Notes under the pieces: model-generated
What the model was told of the DNA's origin: nothing
Database searches by the model: none
Seen by the model: only the letters and a program-made list of their open reading frames with translations
Shown: in pieces, positions 17,428 through 27,064 of the stretch
How the letters are laid out: the number at the start of each line of letters is the position of its first letter
Numbering within the stretch: position 1 is the first letter of the stretch
Made by a program: the position numbers and the translations under genes
Assembly: GCF_001653975.1 (NCBI RefSeq)
Contig: NZ_CP014639.1
Location: 434,001-498,000 of the forward strand
Source of the DNA: Candidatus Chlamydia sanziniae
GTDB lineage: Bacteria; Chlamydiota; Chlamydiia; Chlamydiales; Chlamydiaceae
Length of the DNA: 64,000 nt
Direction: 5' to 3'

Positions 17428-19242
17428 TTACGAAAAAAGTAACATAGCTAGAGTCCCGTCTGCTTGGGATGAGGCTCTGTTGTTCAACATAGTCGTTAAA
17501 TAGTCAATGAAGTTTTCCGAGTTTATAGGAGATAGGGGATCTTTGAGTAACGCTTCAATAGGGAGATGCAAAAGATATTCTGTAAGATCCTGGCATCCTG
17601 TAACGCAAATTAAGCAATCTCCAGTTTCCATAGTATAGTGTAAATGCATAGATAGATGTAGGAATTGCTTCCCTCGTTTTAGAAATACTATAGGAGCTTT
17701 CTCTCCTATGGAAAGAAAAGAAAGTACGCGCTGTTCCACGGAATATTTTATGAAAGTCATAGATATCGTAGCTTCATTCCCCTCCGTAATTTTAGAAAAA
17801 TTGTTGAAGGTTTCTTCGCAGATCCTCTCAATAGAAGAATAGAGATTAGCATAAGCTAAAAATAAACTTCTTGCTGACAATGCATAGAGATAAGACGGTA
17901 GGCCAATATCCCCGGCAAGACCTAGCATTCCAAGAAGAGTCTGTTTGTGATCTTTGACTTGCCAGCCATGGAAGTGGCCGGACAGTTGTCGACCTTTAAG
18001 ATGTTGTAAACTGAAAGATACTGTAGGGAATGAGGGAAATTTTGGAGTTAGAAGAGAGCTTTGTAATGATTCTAAGATGGCAAGTTCTTTTTGTAATTTA
18101 TTTCCAGATTTATAATCGATATCTGCTTTTTCTATAGAGTTGAGGAGTAAGAGCAATGTACAATTAAAGATATTCCCTAATTCGTTAATTTCATAGCCAT
18201 AAGGTTGTGGTTGAAAACGGACATTATGGTCACCACGCCAGGCAGCTTCCATGCACAGAGTCAGTTCCTGTAAAGGTTTATTTAATCGTTTGTTTAGTTT
18301 GGAAAGAATCCATCCCATGAGAATAAAAGCTAAAAAATAAAAGACAAGAACATTCAAAGGCATTTTTAGGACTGTACGTAGAAACACAGAACGCGGAAAT
18401 AAAGATAGTGTATAGATCCCTTGGATAGGAATTTTATTGAGAATAAGGCCAAGATATTTTCTATTGCTGATGGTACAACTTACTATGCCTTTCTCTTGCA
18501 TGATCTTTGAGGAGGCTTCAATAACGATAGCGTCGGATTGTTGTTTGGGTTGGAACTGCGGTAAATTAGGAAGATCTAAAGAAAACACTAAAGGGGTTTC
18601 TGATTTTTGTGCGCAGAACAATACCTCACCATACTTATTGACGAGACAGATATTGCCTTGAGTAATGTGTAAAGATTGAAACAGGTCTTTTTGTAAAAAA
18701 GACATAGGATAAAATCCGATCAGGAGTCCTGAGCTTCCTGGAGAATTCCAGATTTCAAGATCTTCAACAAGAACAAGGTAATGCACAGGTTCCTTAGCGG
18801 GAATTGTTAATAAAATTGCGTGTCCTGAAGCTGCAGCTAACTTTTTTTTAATTTCAGGATGTTGTTTTAGATAGCGAATAAAAGGGGATCCAGGATGTTT
18901 AGTTTTTATAGAATGATCCAAGGGGTTAATTAAGCATAAGGAAAATTCTGTGTCTGAAAGAGCCATCATTTCTGTATAAGCTTGGGTATGGAAGTCTTCA
19001 GAAGAGGCGTATGTTTTAAGAGCCAAAGTACTAGCAAGCCTTTTGAGAAAGAGTTTGTGGAGTGACAATTTTTTTTCAAATTCCATGCTTAGATTTGTTG
19101 CTTGAGTGTGGAGAACTTGGACAAGATTTGCTTTGGCTGCTGAAAACGAGAAAAAACCTAAAACGATAAAGTTTAAAATTAAAGGAATTGGAATCACTAA
19201 AAAAAGAAAAAATAAAATTCGCTTTGTAAACGTATATTTCAT
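17428..19242 (-). CDS. RsbU-like membrane sensor with degenerate phosphatase domain (CT589 orthologue)
   Basis: A 604-residue inner-membrane protein laid out like its neighbour RsbU. There is one N-terminal transmembrane helix (about 8-34), a periplasmic sensor region to about 290, a second helix (about 295-312), a HAMP-like linker (about 313-370) and a C-terminal PP2C/SpoIIE-like domain. Where RsbU has GGDFFD and ADASGKG, this protein has SGHFHG (421-426) and GLAGDIG (441-447), and the final Asp-Asp pair is reduced to Asp-Gly. The metal ligands are thus lost and phosphatase activity is unlikely. It overlaps rsbU by 4 bases (ATGA), so the two are co-translated. I infer a regulatory or partner role for RsbU. 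Confidence 0.85.
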   Translation of the reverse strand: MKYTFTKRILFFLFLVIPIPLILNFIVLGFFSFSAAKANLVQVLHTQATNLSMEFEKKLSLHKLFLKRLASTLALKTYASSEDFHTQAYTEMMALSDTEFSLCLINPLDHSIKTKHPGSPFIRYLKQHPEIKKKLAAASGHAILLTIPAKEPVHYLVLVEDLEIWNSPGSSGLLIGFYPMSFLQKDLFQSLHITQGNICLVNKYGEVLFCAQKSETPLVFSLDLPNLPQFQPKQQSDAIVIEASSKIMQEKGIVSCTISNRKYLGLILNKIPIQGIYTLSLFPRSVFLRTVLKMPLNVLVFYFLAFILMGWILSKLNKRLNKPLQELTLCMEAAWRGDHNVRFQPQPYGYEINELGNIFNCTLLLLLNSIEKADIDYKSGNKLQKELAILESLQSSLLTPKFPSFPTVSFSLQHLKGRQLSGHFHGWQVKDHKQTLLGMLGLAGDIGLPSYLYALSARSLFLAYANLYSSIERICEETFNNFSKITEGNEATISMTFIKYSVEQRVLSFLSIGEKAPIVFLKRGKQFLHLSMHLHYTMETGDCLICVTGCQDLTEYLLHLPIEALLKDPLSPINSENFIDYLTTMLNNRASSQADGTLAMLLFS

Positions 19243-21146
19243 GATTCTAATATCTTCAAAACTAATAATGTAATGTCATCATATTGATGAGAATTTCCTA
19301 CGAATTTTTTGACCGCTGACATGAGATTATGCATGGCTTCATTAGCACTTTTGTTTGTAAAACTTTGTATAGTATTTTTCAGACGCTCTTCTCCAAACAT
19401 TTCTCCATAATTATTATGGGCTTCTGTAATTCCATCAGAGTATAGAACGATTAGAGAGTTGGGTTGGGGGCGGAACGTTGCTGTTGAAATATCAGCAACA
19501 TTAGGAAGAAAACCTAAAGCCATACCCTCATGGAATAAAAAGGAAGCTGTTCCCTCAGCATTGAGGTAGCAAGCGGGGGGATGTCCGCAGGAATAATATT
19601 CCATAGTTTGTAAAGCATAGCTATAACAATAAACACAAAGAGTAACAAACATTCCTGAATCTATAGTGTTACTATAAAATAGCGCAGATGTTTGTTGGAT
19701 GGCTTCTTTAAGAGAAGAGGAGTTTGTAAGAAACGTACGCAACATGTTTTTCAAAAATAACGAGTAACCACAAGCGTTGACGCCTTTCCCCGAAGCATCA
19801 GCAACAATGAGGAATAGCTTGGCATGTATTCCTTCGCCGACGATAAAAACATCGAAAAAATCTCCCCCTACAGTAATTGCTGGGATATAGGCTTTTGCTA
19901 ATTGCGTATAGGGATAGGTAGGTAAGATATTGGGAAGTAAGCGTTGTTGCGCTTGTTCCCCTAATTGCAAAGCATTTTGTGCATTTTCTTTAAGCTCGAA
20001 GTTTTTTATCGCCAAATCTTGTTGCTTATGCCAATGTGCGATCATAGCATTAAAAATATGTCCTAACCTATTAATTTCAAAACCTAAAGAGTCATCAGTG
20101 TAGGGATGATTTAAATTCTGACGGGACTCTATCATCGTGGTAGCAAGCTTGCGGATAGGCAAGGAAAGCCTTTTAGCTACAAAATAGGCAAGAATACTTC
20201 CTAAAAGAGTACAAAAAAAATAAGCGGAATAGATGACCATTCGTCGTCGTAGAGGAGCTAAACTCTCTTTCTTATTACTATAGGACAGCACACCAATGTC
20301 TATATTAGGAACATCTTTAACATATCCCCAAACATCCTGATCTTTGATTTTAAAAGAATAAAAATTTTCTCCCAAAAGAGGTAAAGGAGTCAGAGATAAA
20401 AACTCCAAGTGTAAATTTTCAGGGCAGGTATCCTCTAGAAAAACCTGACAGAATTCTTTTTTCGTCATCTTAGAATCAATAGTTTGGAGGTTAAGAGCAG
20501 GATCGGAGGCTTTTAAGACTACACCATATTTAGAGAGAACAGCTGTTTTTACAGTGAGATAGTCTTGTTGGTTGACTAAAAGATCTTTTAGTAAGTCCTC
20601 AGCATTAAAAGTTGTATACAGCACTCCTTGTAATTCTTGTGTGATTGGGTCAAAAAGATTTGCCTGCATTATAGAAAACACTTCATGATTTATGGAGGAT
20701 TGCTTTAATGCTGCTAAAAACAGAAGGTCTTGGGAAATGTCTATTTTGTTATTATAATTTTCTCCTAAATGTTTGGGGATGCTAGAAGCTACGACAAGTT
20801 TATTTCCATTTGGCATAATCTTAATTAAGGAAATTTCTTTGTAAGTTGTATGAAAAATCCTTTCCATTTCTTTGCTGAGAGTGAGATTAGGAGTATAGGG
20901 AACTCCCATAGGCAATTCTAAGACTTCAGAAAATAGGGCTAACACATCAGCATTTAAAGGTACAATTTGTGTTAAAGTATTGGCTTTAAAGGCTGCGTTT
21001 TCTTTAAGCGCATTGGCGATAGAGGAGACTACCGTATGATGCTGTCCTAAATATAATAAAATAATATTCACTCCTAAGGGAAGAATAATGGCAATAGAGC
21101 AAGCCCACCATAAACGGAACCCTATTGTTTTAGTAAAAGGGATCAT
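19239..21146 (-). CDS. rsbU: Sigma regulatory PP2C-type phosphatase RsbU
   Basis: A 635-residue inner-membrane sensor phosphatase. It has one transmembrane helix near 15-34, an extracytoplasmic sensor domain to about 300, a second helix near 304-325, a HAMP linker, and a PP2C/SpoIIE-type domain. Metal-binding residues are intact: GGDFFD at 427-432, Asp450 in ADASGKG, and Asp-Asp near the C-terminus. RsbU phosphatases dephosphorylate the anti-anti-sigma factor RsbV and so modulate the anti-sigma kinase RsbW. In Chlamydia this Rsb network is linked to control of the main sigma factor and development. It is followed at once by its degenerate paralogue. Orthologue of CT588. Confidence 0.92.
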   Translation of the reverse strand: MIPFTKTIGFRLWWACSIAIILPLGVNIILLYLGQHHTVVSSIANALKENAAFKANTLTQIVPLNADVLALFSEVLELPMGVPYTPNLTLSKEMERIFHTTYKEISLIKIMPNGNKLVVASSIPKHLGENYNNKIDISQDLLFLAALKQSSINHEVFSIMQANLFDPITQELQGVLYTTFNAEDLLKDLLVNQQDYLTVKTAVLSKYGVVLKASDPALNLQTIDSKMTKKEFCQVFLEDTCPENLHLEFLSLTPLPLLGENFYSFKIKDQDVWGYVKDVPNIDIGVLSYSNKKESLAPLRRRMVIYSAYFFCTLLGSILAYFVAKRLSLPIRKLATTMIESRQNLNHPYTDDSLGFEINRLGHIFNAMIAHWHKQQDLAIKNFELKENAQNALQLGEQAQQRLLPNILPTYPYTQLAKAYIPAITVGGDFFDVFIVGEGIHAKLFLIVADASGKGVNACGYSLFLKNMLRTFLTNSSSLKEAIQQTSALFYSNTIDSGMFVTLCVYCYSYALQTMEYYSCGHPPACYLNAEGTASFLFHEGMALGFLPNVADISTATFRPQPNSLIVLYSDGITEAHNNYGEMFGEERLKNTIQSFTNKSANEAMHNLMSAVKKFVGNSHQYDDITLLVLKILES

Positions 21147-21448
21147 GGATACTATGACGCTCTGTTCCTAAGATATTTTCCTTGGGGAATGGGCGCCTCT
21201 CCTCACGTGTGTTGTTTTTTACGCAGTATATAAAAAATTTCCTTAAGGAAACATCTACTATTTCTTTGTTGTCTTGATGAGAAAAATACCTAGTTCACAT
21301 AATAAACCGTGATAAGAATTACCTTTTAGAAATGTGTTTAATGCTCATGTAAGAGTATTTGAATGAGGACTTCTAGGATAAATTCTTGATTGTAGATTTT
21401 TTTCTTCCTAGGCATGAGATTTAATTTGGAATAAGAAGAGGAGTTTCA
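21147..21448. other. 302-base divergent intergenic region between rsbU and the HAF cluster
   Basis: No gene is seen here. It separates minus-strand rsbU from the plus-strand HAF cluster and must hold promoters for both. One plausible rightward promoter is annotated separately. The rsbU start has no obvious Shine-Dalgarno sequence. Confidence 0.7.
21274..21303 (+). promoter_or_regulatory. Possible sigma-66 promoter of the first HAF gene
   Basis: TTGATG (21274-21279) and CATAAT (21298-21303) are separated by 18 bases. They match four of six and five of six consensus positions. Transcription would begin about 140 bases before the GTG start at 21449. Confidence 0.35.
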
Positions 21449-21709
21449 GTGTTGCTTATGGATAAACAAGCAAGAATGTTTTCCTCCTGGATATTGCCTA
21501 AAGGTTTATTGATTCTAGTGTGGTTAATACTTAAAGTGCATCTATCCTATGGAGAAGGAATGATCGATTTAAACATTCCAGGAGAAAGTTATACTGAAGC
21601 GGTCTCAGCTGATGGCTCTATTATTATAGGGACAGTGAGTACAAGCGGAGCCTCAGCTAGTACTGAGCCATTTAAATATGACACAGCAACGCGCACCCTA
21701 GAAAATTAA
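21449..21709 (+). pseudogene. HAF-repeat autotransporter, N-terminal fragment cut off by a frameshift
   Basis: An 86-residue reading frame with a signal peptide (hydrophobic core PKGLLILVWLILKV) and the first HAF-type unit (AVSADGSIIIG). The GTG start at 21449 follows AGAGGAG. The frame ends at TAA 21707-21709, just after a run of four A (21702-21705). Adding one A restores the frame: Glu-Lys-Leu-Ser-Val-Leu continues directly into further HAF units and then into the frame below. This is therefore the front part of one broken gene, unless slippage in the A-run restores it in some cells. The equivalent in the intact neighbour (23704-25677) reads through. Confidence 0.8.
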
Positions 21710-21927
21710 GTGTCTTAACCCTAGGACAAAAGGCCTATGCTTACAGCATTTCTCCTGATGGAACAATCATTGTTGGGACTTGCGGTACAGGACCGGGGAA
21801 ATATCATGCCACAAAATGGGAGAATGCAAGTACGGTAGTTGACCTTCAAGTTTTAACTGGTGGGGATTTTTCTGAAGCACACGGAATTTCAGCTGATGGT
21901 AAGATAATTGTAGGATTTTCAAATAAA

Positions 21928-23463
21928 GTGGCAGGAGGAGATTATAAGGCTGTAAAATGGGTTGATGGGAAAATAAAAGAACTCCCAGATATTCCTGGAG
22001 GATCAAAAAGCTCTTTTGCTTCTGATGTATCTGCAGATGGTTTTATAATTATTGGGACTTACCAAAAGACAGCACTTGTAAATTCTGCAGTGAAATGGGA
22101 GGCCAGTAAGGCAATAGCTCTCGGGACTTTAGGAGGAGCGGGATCTACAGCAACCGCTATCTCTGCGGATGGTAAGGTAATTGTAGGAACTTCTCAAACG
22201 ACAGTAACTGCAGATACAACACATGCCTTTGTATATAAAAATAACACAATGATGGATTTAGGAACTTTAGGAGGAAAACATTCGACAGCTTCAGCAGTTT
22301 CAAAAGATGGTTCTGTTATTGTTGGACAAGCGGGTTTACCTTCTGGGGAAGTCCATGCCTTTCAGTACGTGGATGGTAAGATGATGGACCTGGGGACTCT
22401 TGGTGGTGAAAATTCTACCGCAAAGGCATTGTCGCAAGATGGTAAGGTGATTGTTGGACGGTCACAGATTGCTGACGGTTCTTGGCACTTGTTTTTATGT
22501 TATGCTATTTTCCCTCCCCATGCGCTTGAAAAACCCGTTATATTAGATTTGGATAATACATACGAAGCATTGCGTCAAAACGGTTATCAGCTAAATTCAC
22601 TGTTAAATTTACAAAATATGATGTTGCATACAGCATTAAATCATGAGCATACTGTGTTTTCTAAATATCGTAGGGGTTTTAGTGGTGAAACATATCTCCA
22701 TGCTTTGCAGAACATGGCGAGCAATTTAGCAGGTGCTCATATCCAATTGACGTATGAAATGCCTTCTTCTTGGCGGATCGGTATCTTTTTAAATCAGACT
22801 TTTAGTGCACATACACCAGATAACTTTCATATCAAGCACAGTCAACCTTGGACAAGAGCTTGCATAGAATGGCGTTCTTCTGACTCTTTGGGGTCTAGCT
22901 TTAGAGCCTCTTTTGGTTACGGAAATCCGGGTGTTACCATTGTACGGAAACAGTTAGAAAATACGGAGGCAGGAAGTGGAAATAGCACGTTTAGAAGCTT
23001 TGCTGGGCAGATAGAAAGTCGTTATGGTTTACCCTTTGGTAAGGGGATAAGAGTTCAGCCTTTTCTCGGCCTCAAACTGATTCGGATAAGTCGAGAAAAC
23101 TATGCAGAAAGCAATGTGAGGTTCCCCATTTACTATGACAATGTAGATTATGCTGCAAGCACCGGATATGTTGGAACGAGGGCACATATCTTTCTTATTC
23201 CTGATTTCACTATGACTGCACGTATGGGTATAGAACAGAATCTTTATTCACATGTGGATTCGTTATCAGGAACTATAGTTTCTTTTGGATCTTTCCGATT
23301 TGAAGAACTGCATATTGTGCATACACGAGCGTTTGCTTCGTTGGATTTTAAGTACGACTTACTAAAATCGCAATGTTTGAAATGTGTCTTTCATGTGAAT
23401 CAACAACCGTTGCAAGGTGTTATGGGGTTTCCCAGTAGTGCGGAATATAATATGGGTTTCTAA
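21928..23463 (+). CDS. HAF-repeat autotransporter, C-terminal fragment (four repeats plus beta-barrel)
   Basis: A 511-residue frame opening at GTG 21928, but the coding frame is already open from about 21682. The stretch 21710-21927 encodes two more HAF units (SISPDGTIIVG, GISADGKIIVG). The fragment has four units (ending ALSQDGKVIVG), a linker, and a C-terminal autotransporter beta-domain of about 280 residues ending in Phe (YNMGF), as is typical of outer-membrane barrels. It has no signal peptide, so alone it would stay in the cytoplasm. With the 21449-21709 fragment it would make an autotransporter of about 660 residues, like its 657-residue neighbour. It is most likely the 3' part of a frameshifted gene. 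Annotators may treat it as a separate gene. Confidence 0.8.
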   Translation: MAGGDYKAVKWVDGKIKELPDIPGGSKSSFASDVSADGFIIIGTYQKTALVNSAVKWEASKAIALGTLGGAGSTATAISADGKVIVGTSQTTVTADTTHAFVYKNNTMMDLGTLGGKHSTASAVSKDGSVIVGQAGLPSGEVHAFQYVDGKMMDLGTLGGENSTAKALSQDGKVIVGRSQIADGSWHLFLCYAIFPPHALEKPVILDLDNTYEALRQNGYQLNSLLNLQNMMLHTALNHEHTVFSKYRRGFSGETYLHALQNMASNLAGAHIQLTYEMPSSWRIGIFLNQTFSAHTPDNFHIKHSQPWTRACIEWRSSDSLGSSFRASFGYGNPGVTIVRKQLENTEAGSGNSTFRSFAGQIESRYGLPFGKGIRVQPFLGLKLIRISRENYAESNVRFPIYYDNVDYAASTGYVGTRAHIFLIPDFTMTARMGIEQNLYSHVDSLSGTIVSFGSFRFEELHIVHTRAFASLDFKYDLLKSQCLKCVFHVNQQPLQGVMGFPSSAEYNMGF

Positions 23464-23606
23464 TGACTTTAAATTCATATTTGCCTTTGGAATACGTAGT
23501 AAAAAATTTTTCTTATTTAGAATGTATTTTTGTATCCTATAGCACTTAAAGCCAAGGGTTCAGGCTACAAATAGCGTTTGAACGTTATTCTGAATAGGAT
23601 TCTTCG

Positions 23607-23638
23607 TACTTGCAGCTCTTCTTTTATATTTGTATAGT
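23607..23638 (+). promoter_or_regulatory. Putative sigma-66 promoter of the intact HAF autotransporter
   Basis: TTGCAG (23610-23615) and TATAGT (23633-23638) have a 17-base spacer. The block TACTTGCAG (23607-23615) recurs exactly at the promoter of the fourth HAF gene (27226-27234). Transcription would start about 60 bases before the ATG at 23704. Confidence 0.5.
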
Positions 23639-23703
23639 CACGGAGCTGCGATAACTGTTTTTGTTAACGTAGATAGAAACCTTTAAAAAAGTTGGGTTGA
23701 ATT

Positions 23704-25677
23704 ATGAAAGCGGTTATAAAAATTTTACCTCATTGGATACAACGGCAAAACCTCTGGATGACAATGTTTTGGGTAGCTACTATGCCCACGGCATTTGCTA
23801 ATATATTATTAGATATAGGTGAACCGGGACTATCTTCACAGGCGTTGGGAGTTTCAGGTGACGGCTCTGTTGTTGTAGGTGTGGAGAGCGGTGAAATTGT
23901 ACGGGCAATTCCATTTAAATATGAGGATGGTAAGCGCATTGTTTTATCTACGTTAAAACCTGAGAAAACAACTTTTGTTACTGGTGTGTCTGAAGATGGA
24001 TCCATAATTGTAGGTATGAGCAGTATAGGTTCAGGCATGTATCATGCTGTGAAGTGGGACAACGATGTTCTTATTGATCTTGGAACTTTATCTACAGGGG
24101 TTGATTCTGAAGCGCAGGCTATTTCTGCAGATGGCCGTGTGATTGTGGGAAATGCTAGCGAGGAATTAGGAATCACTGTTGCTGTGAAATGGGAAAATGA
24201 TGCGATTGCTGTGCTCCCTTATGCCGAAGGAGGAGCACAATCGTTTGCTAATGCTGTGTCTGGAGATGGTTCTATTATTGTAGGGACATCCATTACTCCG
24301 GAATGGTTAAGTTCTGCTGTGAAGTGGGAGAAAGATACAGCGACCTTCTTAGGCACTTTAGGAGGCAATGTCGCTATTGCTGTAGGGATTTCTAAGGATG
24401 GCAAGACTATTATAGGCAGTTCTGAAACGGATCGTGCTGAAGTGCATGGGTATGCTTATACAAATGGAACTATGCAAGATCTCGGAACTCTTGGGGGAAT
24501 CTATTCGTTGGCAAAAGGAATTTCGGCAGATGGTAAAGTCATTGTTGGAGAAGCTACAATTTCTACGCATCAACGGCATGCCTTTCAATATGTCAATGGG
24601 ACTATGATAGATTTAGGAACTCTAGGTGGTGAGGAATCTTCAGCTAATGCTATCTCTACAGATGGCAAGATTATTGTGGGAAGAGCACAAACTGCAGGAG
24701 GAGAATGGCATGCTTTTATCTGCCCCACTCAAGTTAAAGACACCACCTCTACGGTAGTAGATTCTGATTCTTCAATTCATAGTCGTCAAGCTCGTAGTAC
24801 TATGGTAGATGTTGAAAACACCTATGTATCCCTACGCCATCAGAGAAAAGCATTAGCCTCTTCGCTAAACCAACAAAGCACGATACTGCAAAATGCATTG
24901 GATTCTGGAAGCCTGGAATCACGTCATGGTTCTTCTATTGTAGCTCCACTTCTTCATGGGAATTATAGCAGGCTCAATACTTTGAATTTTTCTTTGTTTG
25001 GAGGCGCTTTCTTAAATCAACGTTGCCAAGCTGTAAATAATTTTTATTTAAAACAAAACAATGCGTGGACAGGAGCTTTCTTAGGTTGGCAAGCTTCACA
25101 AGCTTCTAAAGCAAGCCTCCGGTTTTCTTTTGGTTATGGTTGTCAGGATGTCGTGCTCACAAGAGAGCAGCTTTCCTATACCGAGAAAGGATTAGGAAAC
25201 AGCTCATTTACAAGCATGGGAGGTCAGTTTGAAGGGCGTTATAACGTAGCCTTGAAAGAAGACGTCGCTATTCAATCCTGTGTAGGATTGCGGCTAATGA
25301 GTATCAGCAGGCTAGGTTATACCGAAAATGACGTTTTCTTACCTGTGCACTATGATAATTTTGCTTATTCAGCAGTCACAGGTTTTGCTGGTACTTGCCT
25401 AAAAGCTTTAGTAATGCCGAATATGGCGATGTCTTTCACCATGGGGATTGAACAAGATTTTGCTTCGCATGTCGATGACTTTTCAGGATCTATGAAAGTT
25501 CTGGGACGTTTTACTTTTCAAAATCGTGAACATTCGATGCGTCCCTTTGGATCACTTGTGTTAAACTATAACCTGCCTAAGCATCAGCAGCTGAAAACCA
25601 CGTTCCTTATGAATCAACAACCTTTGAATGGGGGAACAAATTTAGTAAGTAATGGAAGTTATTGTATCAATTTTTAA
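23704..25677 (+). CDS. HAF-repeat autotransporter, intact (Cpn0796-like)
   Basis: A 657-residue exported protein. A signal peptide (about residues 1-33, ending TAFAN) leads into seven HAF-type units (about 35-342), each with a motif such as GVSGDGSVVVG. A Ser/Thr-rich linker follows, then a C-terminal autotransporter beta-domain (about 380-657) ending in Phe (YCINF). The passenger would be carried to the cell surface through the barrel and might be released. I recall that the C. pneumoniae protein Cpn0796, which this matches in size and location, was reported as an autotransporter whose N-terminal part reaches the host cytoplasm. Four paralogous genes are clustered here. An intrinsic terminator follows 50 bases after the stop. 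Confidence 0.9.
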   Translation: MKAVIKILPHWIQRQNLWMTMFWVATMPTAFANILLDIGEPGLSSQALGVSGDGSVVVGVESGEIVRAIPFKYEDGKRIVLSTLKPEKTTFVTGVSEDGSIIVGMSSIGSGMYHAVKWDNDVLIDLGTLSTGVDSEAQAISADGRVIVGNASEELGITVAVKWENDAIAVLPYAEGGAQSFANAVSGDGSIIVGTSITPEWLSSAVKWEKDTATFLGTLGGNVAIAVGISKDGKTIIGSSETDRAEVHGYAYTNGTMQDLGTLGGIYSLAKGISADGKVIVGEATISTHQRHAFQYVNGTMIDLGTLGGEESSANAISTDGKIIVGRAQTAGGEWHAFICPTQVKDTTSTVVDSDSSIHSRQARSTMVDVENTYVSLRHQRKALASSLNQQSTILQNALDSGSLESRHGSSIVAPLLHGNYSRLNTLNFSLFGGAFLNQRCQAVNNFYLKQNNAWTGAFLGWQASQASKASLRFSFGYGCQDVVLTREQLSYTEKGLGNSSFTSMGGQFEGRYNVALKEDVAIQSCVGLRLMSISRLGYTENDVFLPVHYDNFAYSAVTGFAGTCLKALVMPNMAMSFTMGIEQDFASHVDDFSGSMKVLGRFTFQNREHSMRPFGSLVLNYNLPKHQQLKTTFLMNQQPLNGGTNLVSNGSYCINF

Positions 25678-26003
25678 AGATATACATTGCATGGGTATCA
25701 TGAACTAGCGAAGTATATTGACAAGCTGTAATAGAAAAATCCTCATAATGGAAAACTCTATTACAGTTTTTTTATTTGCTTGTTGGAATCATCTTTTGCA
25801 TACAAGTTCTTTTCAGATTTTATTTCATTCACATGCAATGTCTTATCCAAAGGCAATGCTTAAGAATTTGTCTTTTTTGCTGTATTCTTTATTTAAGTGT
25901 CATTTTCTTAATTATTGTAGTTTTTGCTTCATATTAGTAAGCTACTGTGCCGTATCTATGCTCTAAAGTGGATTGTGAGTGAGAAAATAGGGAGGAATAT
26001 AAA
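25678..26003. other. 326-base intergenic region between HAF genes 2 and 3
   Basis: It contains a strong intrinsic terminator (25726-25773) and must hold the promoter of the next gene. A weak candidate is TTGTAG followed after 17 bases by TAAGCT, near 25915-25943. An 82-residue open frame (25718-25966, TTG start) crosses it, but I do not accept that as a gene. Confidence 0.6.
25726..25773 (+). terminator. Intrinsic terminator after the HAF autotransporter
   Basis: CTGTAATAGA (25726-25735) pairs perfectly with TCTATTACAG (25757-25766) over 10 bp, followed directly by seven T (25767-25773). The loop is 21 bases with a possible inner TCC/GGA pairing. It lies 49 bases past the stop of the intact autotransporter. 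Confidence 0.8.
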
Positions 26004-27059
26004 ATGGTACCACGTTTTTTAAACTGGCTGTATTGGCGTAAGCTGTGGATGACGCTATGTGGGATTGTTGTTGTAAATACTGCTTTTGGAGCTTCGTTAA
26101 TAGACATAGGAGCTTCAGTAGTGGGGACGTCGAGGGCTTTAGCAGTTTCTGGAGATGGTTCTGTTATCGTAGGTGAATTACGTATCTTTGATCAACAGAC
26201 GGTCCCATTTAAGTATGTAAATGGTAAAATGATAGTACTTCCTGTCTATGCTGTTAAAGGCTCTGCTACTGGTGTGTCTGAAGACGGATCTATAATTGTA
26301 GGTAATAGTAATATGATTACGGATGTTCAATTCGACGCACAAGGAACATGTCCTGTAAAGTGGGTGAATGGTGAAATAAGCACTCTTCCCCTTTTACCAT
26401 GGGGACATTGGGCTGAGGCTAACGGTATTTCTGGAGATGGCTCTGTAATTGTAGGAAAAGCAGATGAAGGTGTGGATAGTATTACAGCTGTGAAATGGGA
26501 TTTAAGTGGCGGTATACATGATCTAAGTAGATCTTGGTTTGCTAATTCTTGTGCTTGTGCTAATGCTGTGTCTGGAGATAGCTCTGTAATTGTAGGTTCG
26601 GTAACGGAAGGCTTGGGACAGCAGCAGCAGGAACGAGCTGTGATGTGGACAGATAATAGAGAATTTTTTTTGGGGGATCTAGGAGGGCGCAACTCTTGTG
26701 CTACGGCGGCTTCTAAGGATGGCGAAATCACTGTCGGTTGGTCTCAAACAGATGCTGGGGAAACGCATGCCTGTGTGTATGCAGACGGCATTATTTGGGA
26801 TCTTGGTACTCTTGGAGGCTCTTATTCTGCAGCATCTGGGGTTTCTTATGATGGCAAAGTCGTTGTTGGAGTGTCAACAACAGCTTCAGGAGCTCTACAT
26901 GCTTTCCAGTATGTCCATGGGAAGATGACAGATTTAGGGACTTTAGGAGGTAAAGAATCCCGAGCTCATGCTGTCTCTGCAGATGGTAAGGTTATTATCG
27001 GAGAAGCACAAATTGCAATAGGAACTTGGCATGCTTTCATGTGCTATACTGAATGGTAG
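26004..27059 (+). CDS. HAF-repeat exported protein without beta-barrel (passenger-only paralogue)
   Basis: A 351-residue protein with a signal peptide (about residues 1-32, core MTLCGIVVVNTAFGA) and seven HAF-type units. The last reads AVSADGKVIIG and is followed by WHAFMCYTEW and the stop. Unlike the 657-residue neighbour it has no linker and no autotransporter barrel; the protein ends just where the passenger domain ends in the full-length paralogue. The ATG at 26004 is preceded by GGGAGGA. It should reach the periplasm by Sec, but crossing the outer membrane would need a partner, possibly the neighbouring barrel or the type II system further along this window. A terminator hairpin follows at once, so the short form is a settled gene structure. 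Its closest relative is the next gene. Confidence 0.88.
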   Translation: MVPRFLNWLYWRKLWMTLCGIVVVNTAFGASLIDIGASVVGTSRALAVSGDGSVIVGELRIFDQQTVPFKYVNGKMIVLPVYAVKGSATGVSEDGSIIVGNSNMITDVQFDAQGTCPVKWVNGEISTLPLLPWGHWAEANGISGDGSVIVGKADEGVDSITAVKWDLSGGIHDLSRSWFANSCACANAVSGDSSVIVGSVTEGLGQQQQERAVMWTDNREFFLGDLGGRNSCATAASKDGEITVGWSQTDAGETHACVYADGIIWDLGTLGGSYSAASGVSYDGKVVVGVSTTASGALHAFQYVHGKMTDLGTLGGKESRAHAVSADGKVIIGEAQIAIGTWHAFMCYTEW

Positions 27060-27064
27060 AATAG

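Noticed and set aside
25718..25966. 82-residue open frame with TTG start between HAF genes 2 and 3
   Set aside because: A strong intrinsic terminator (25726-25773) lies inside it, it has no ribosome site, its composition is AT-driven and hydrophobic, and it has no HAF motif.
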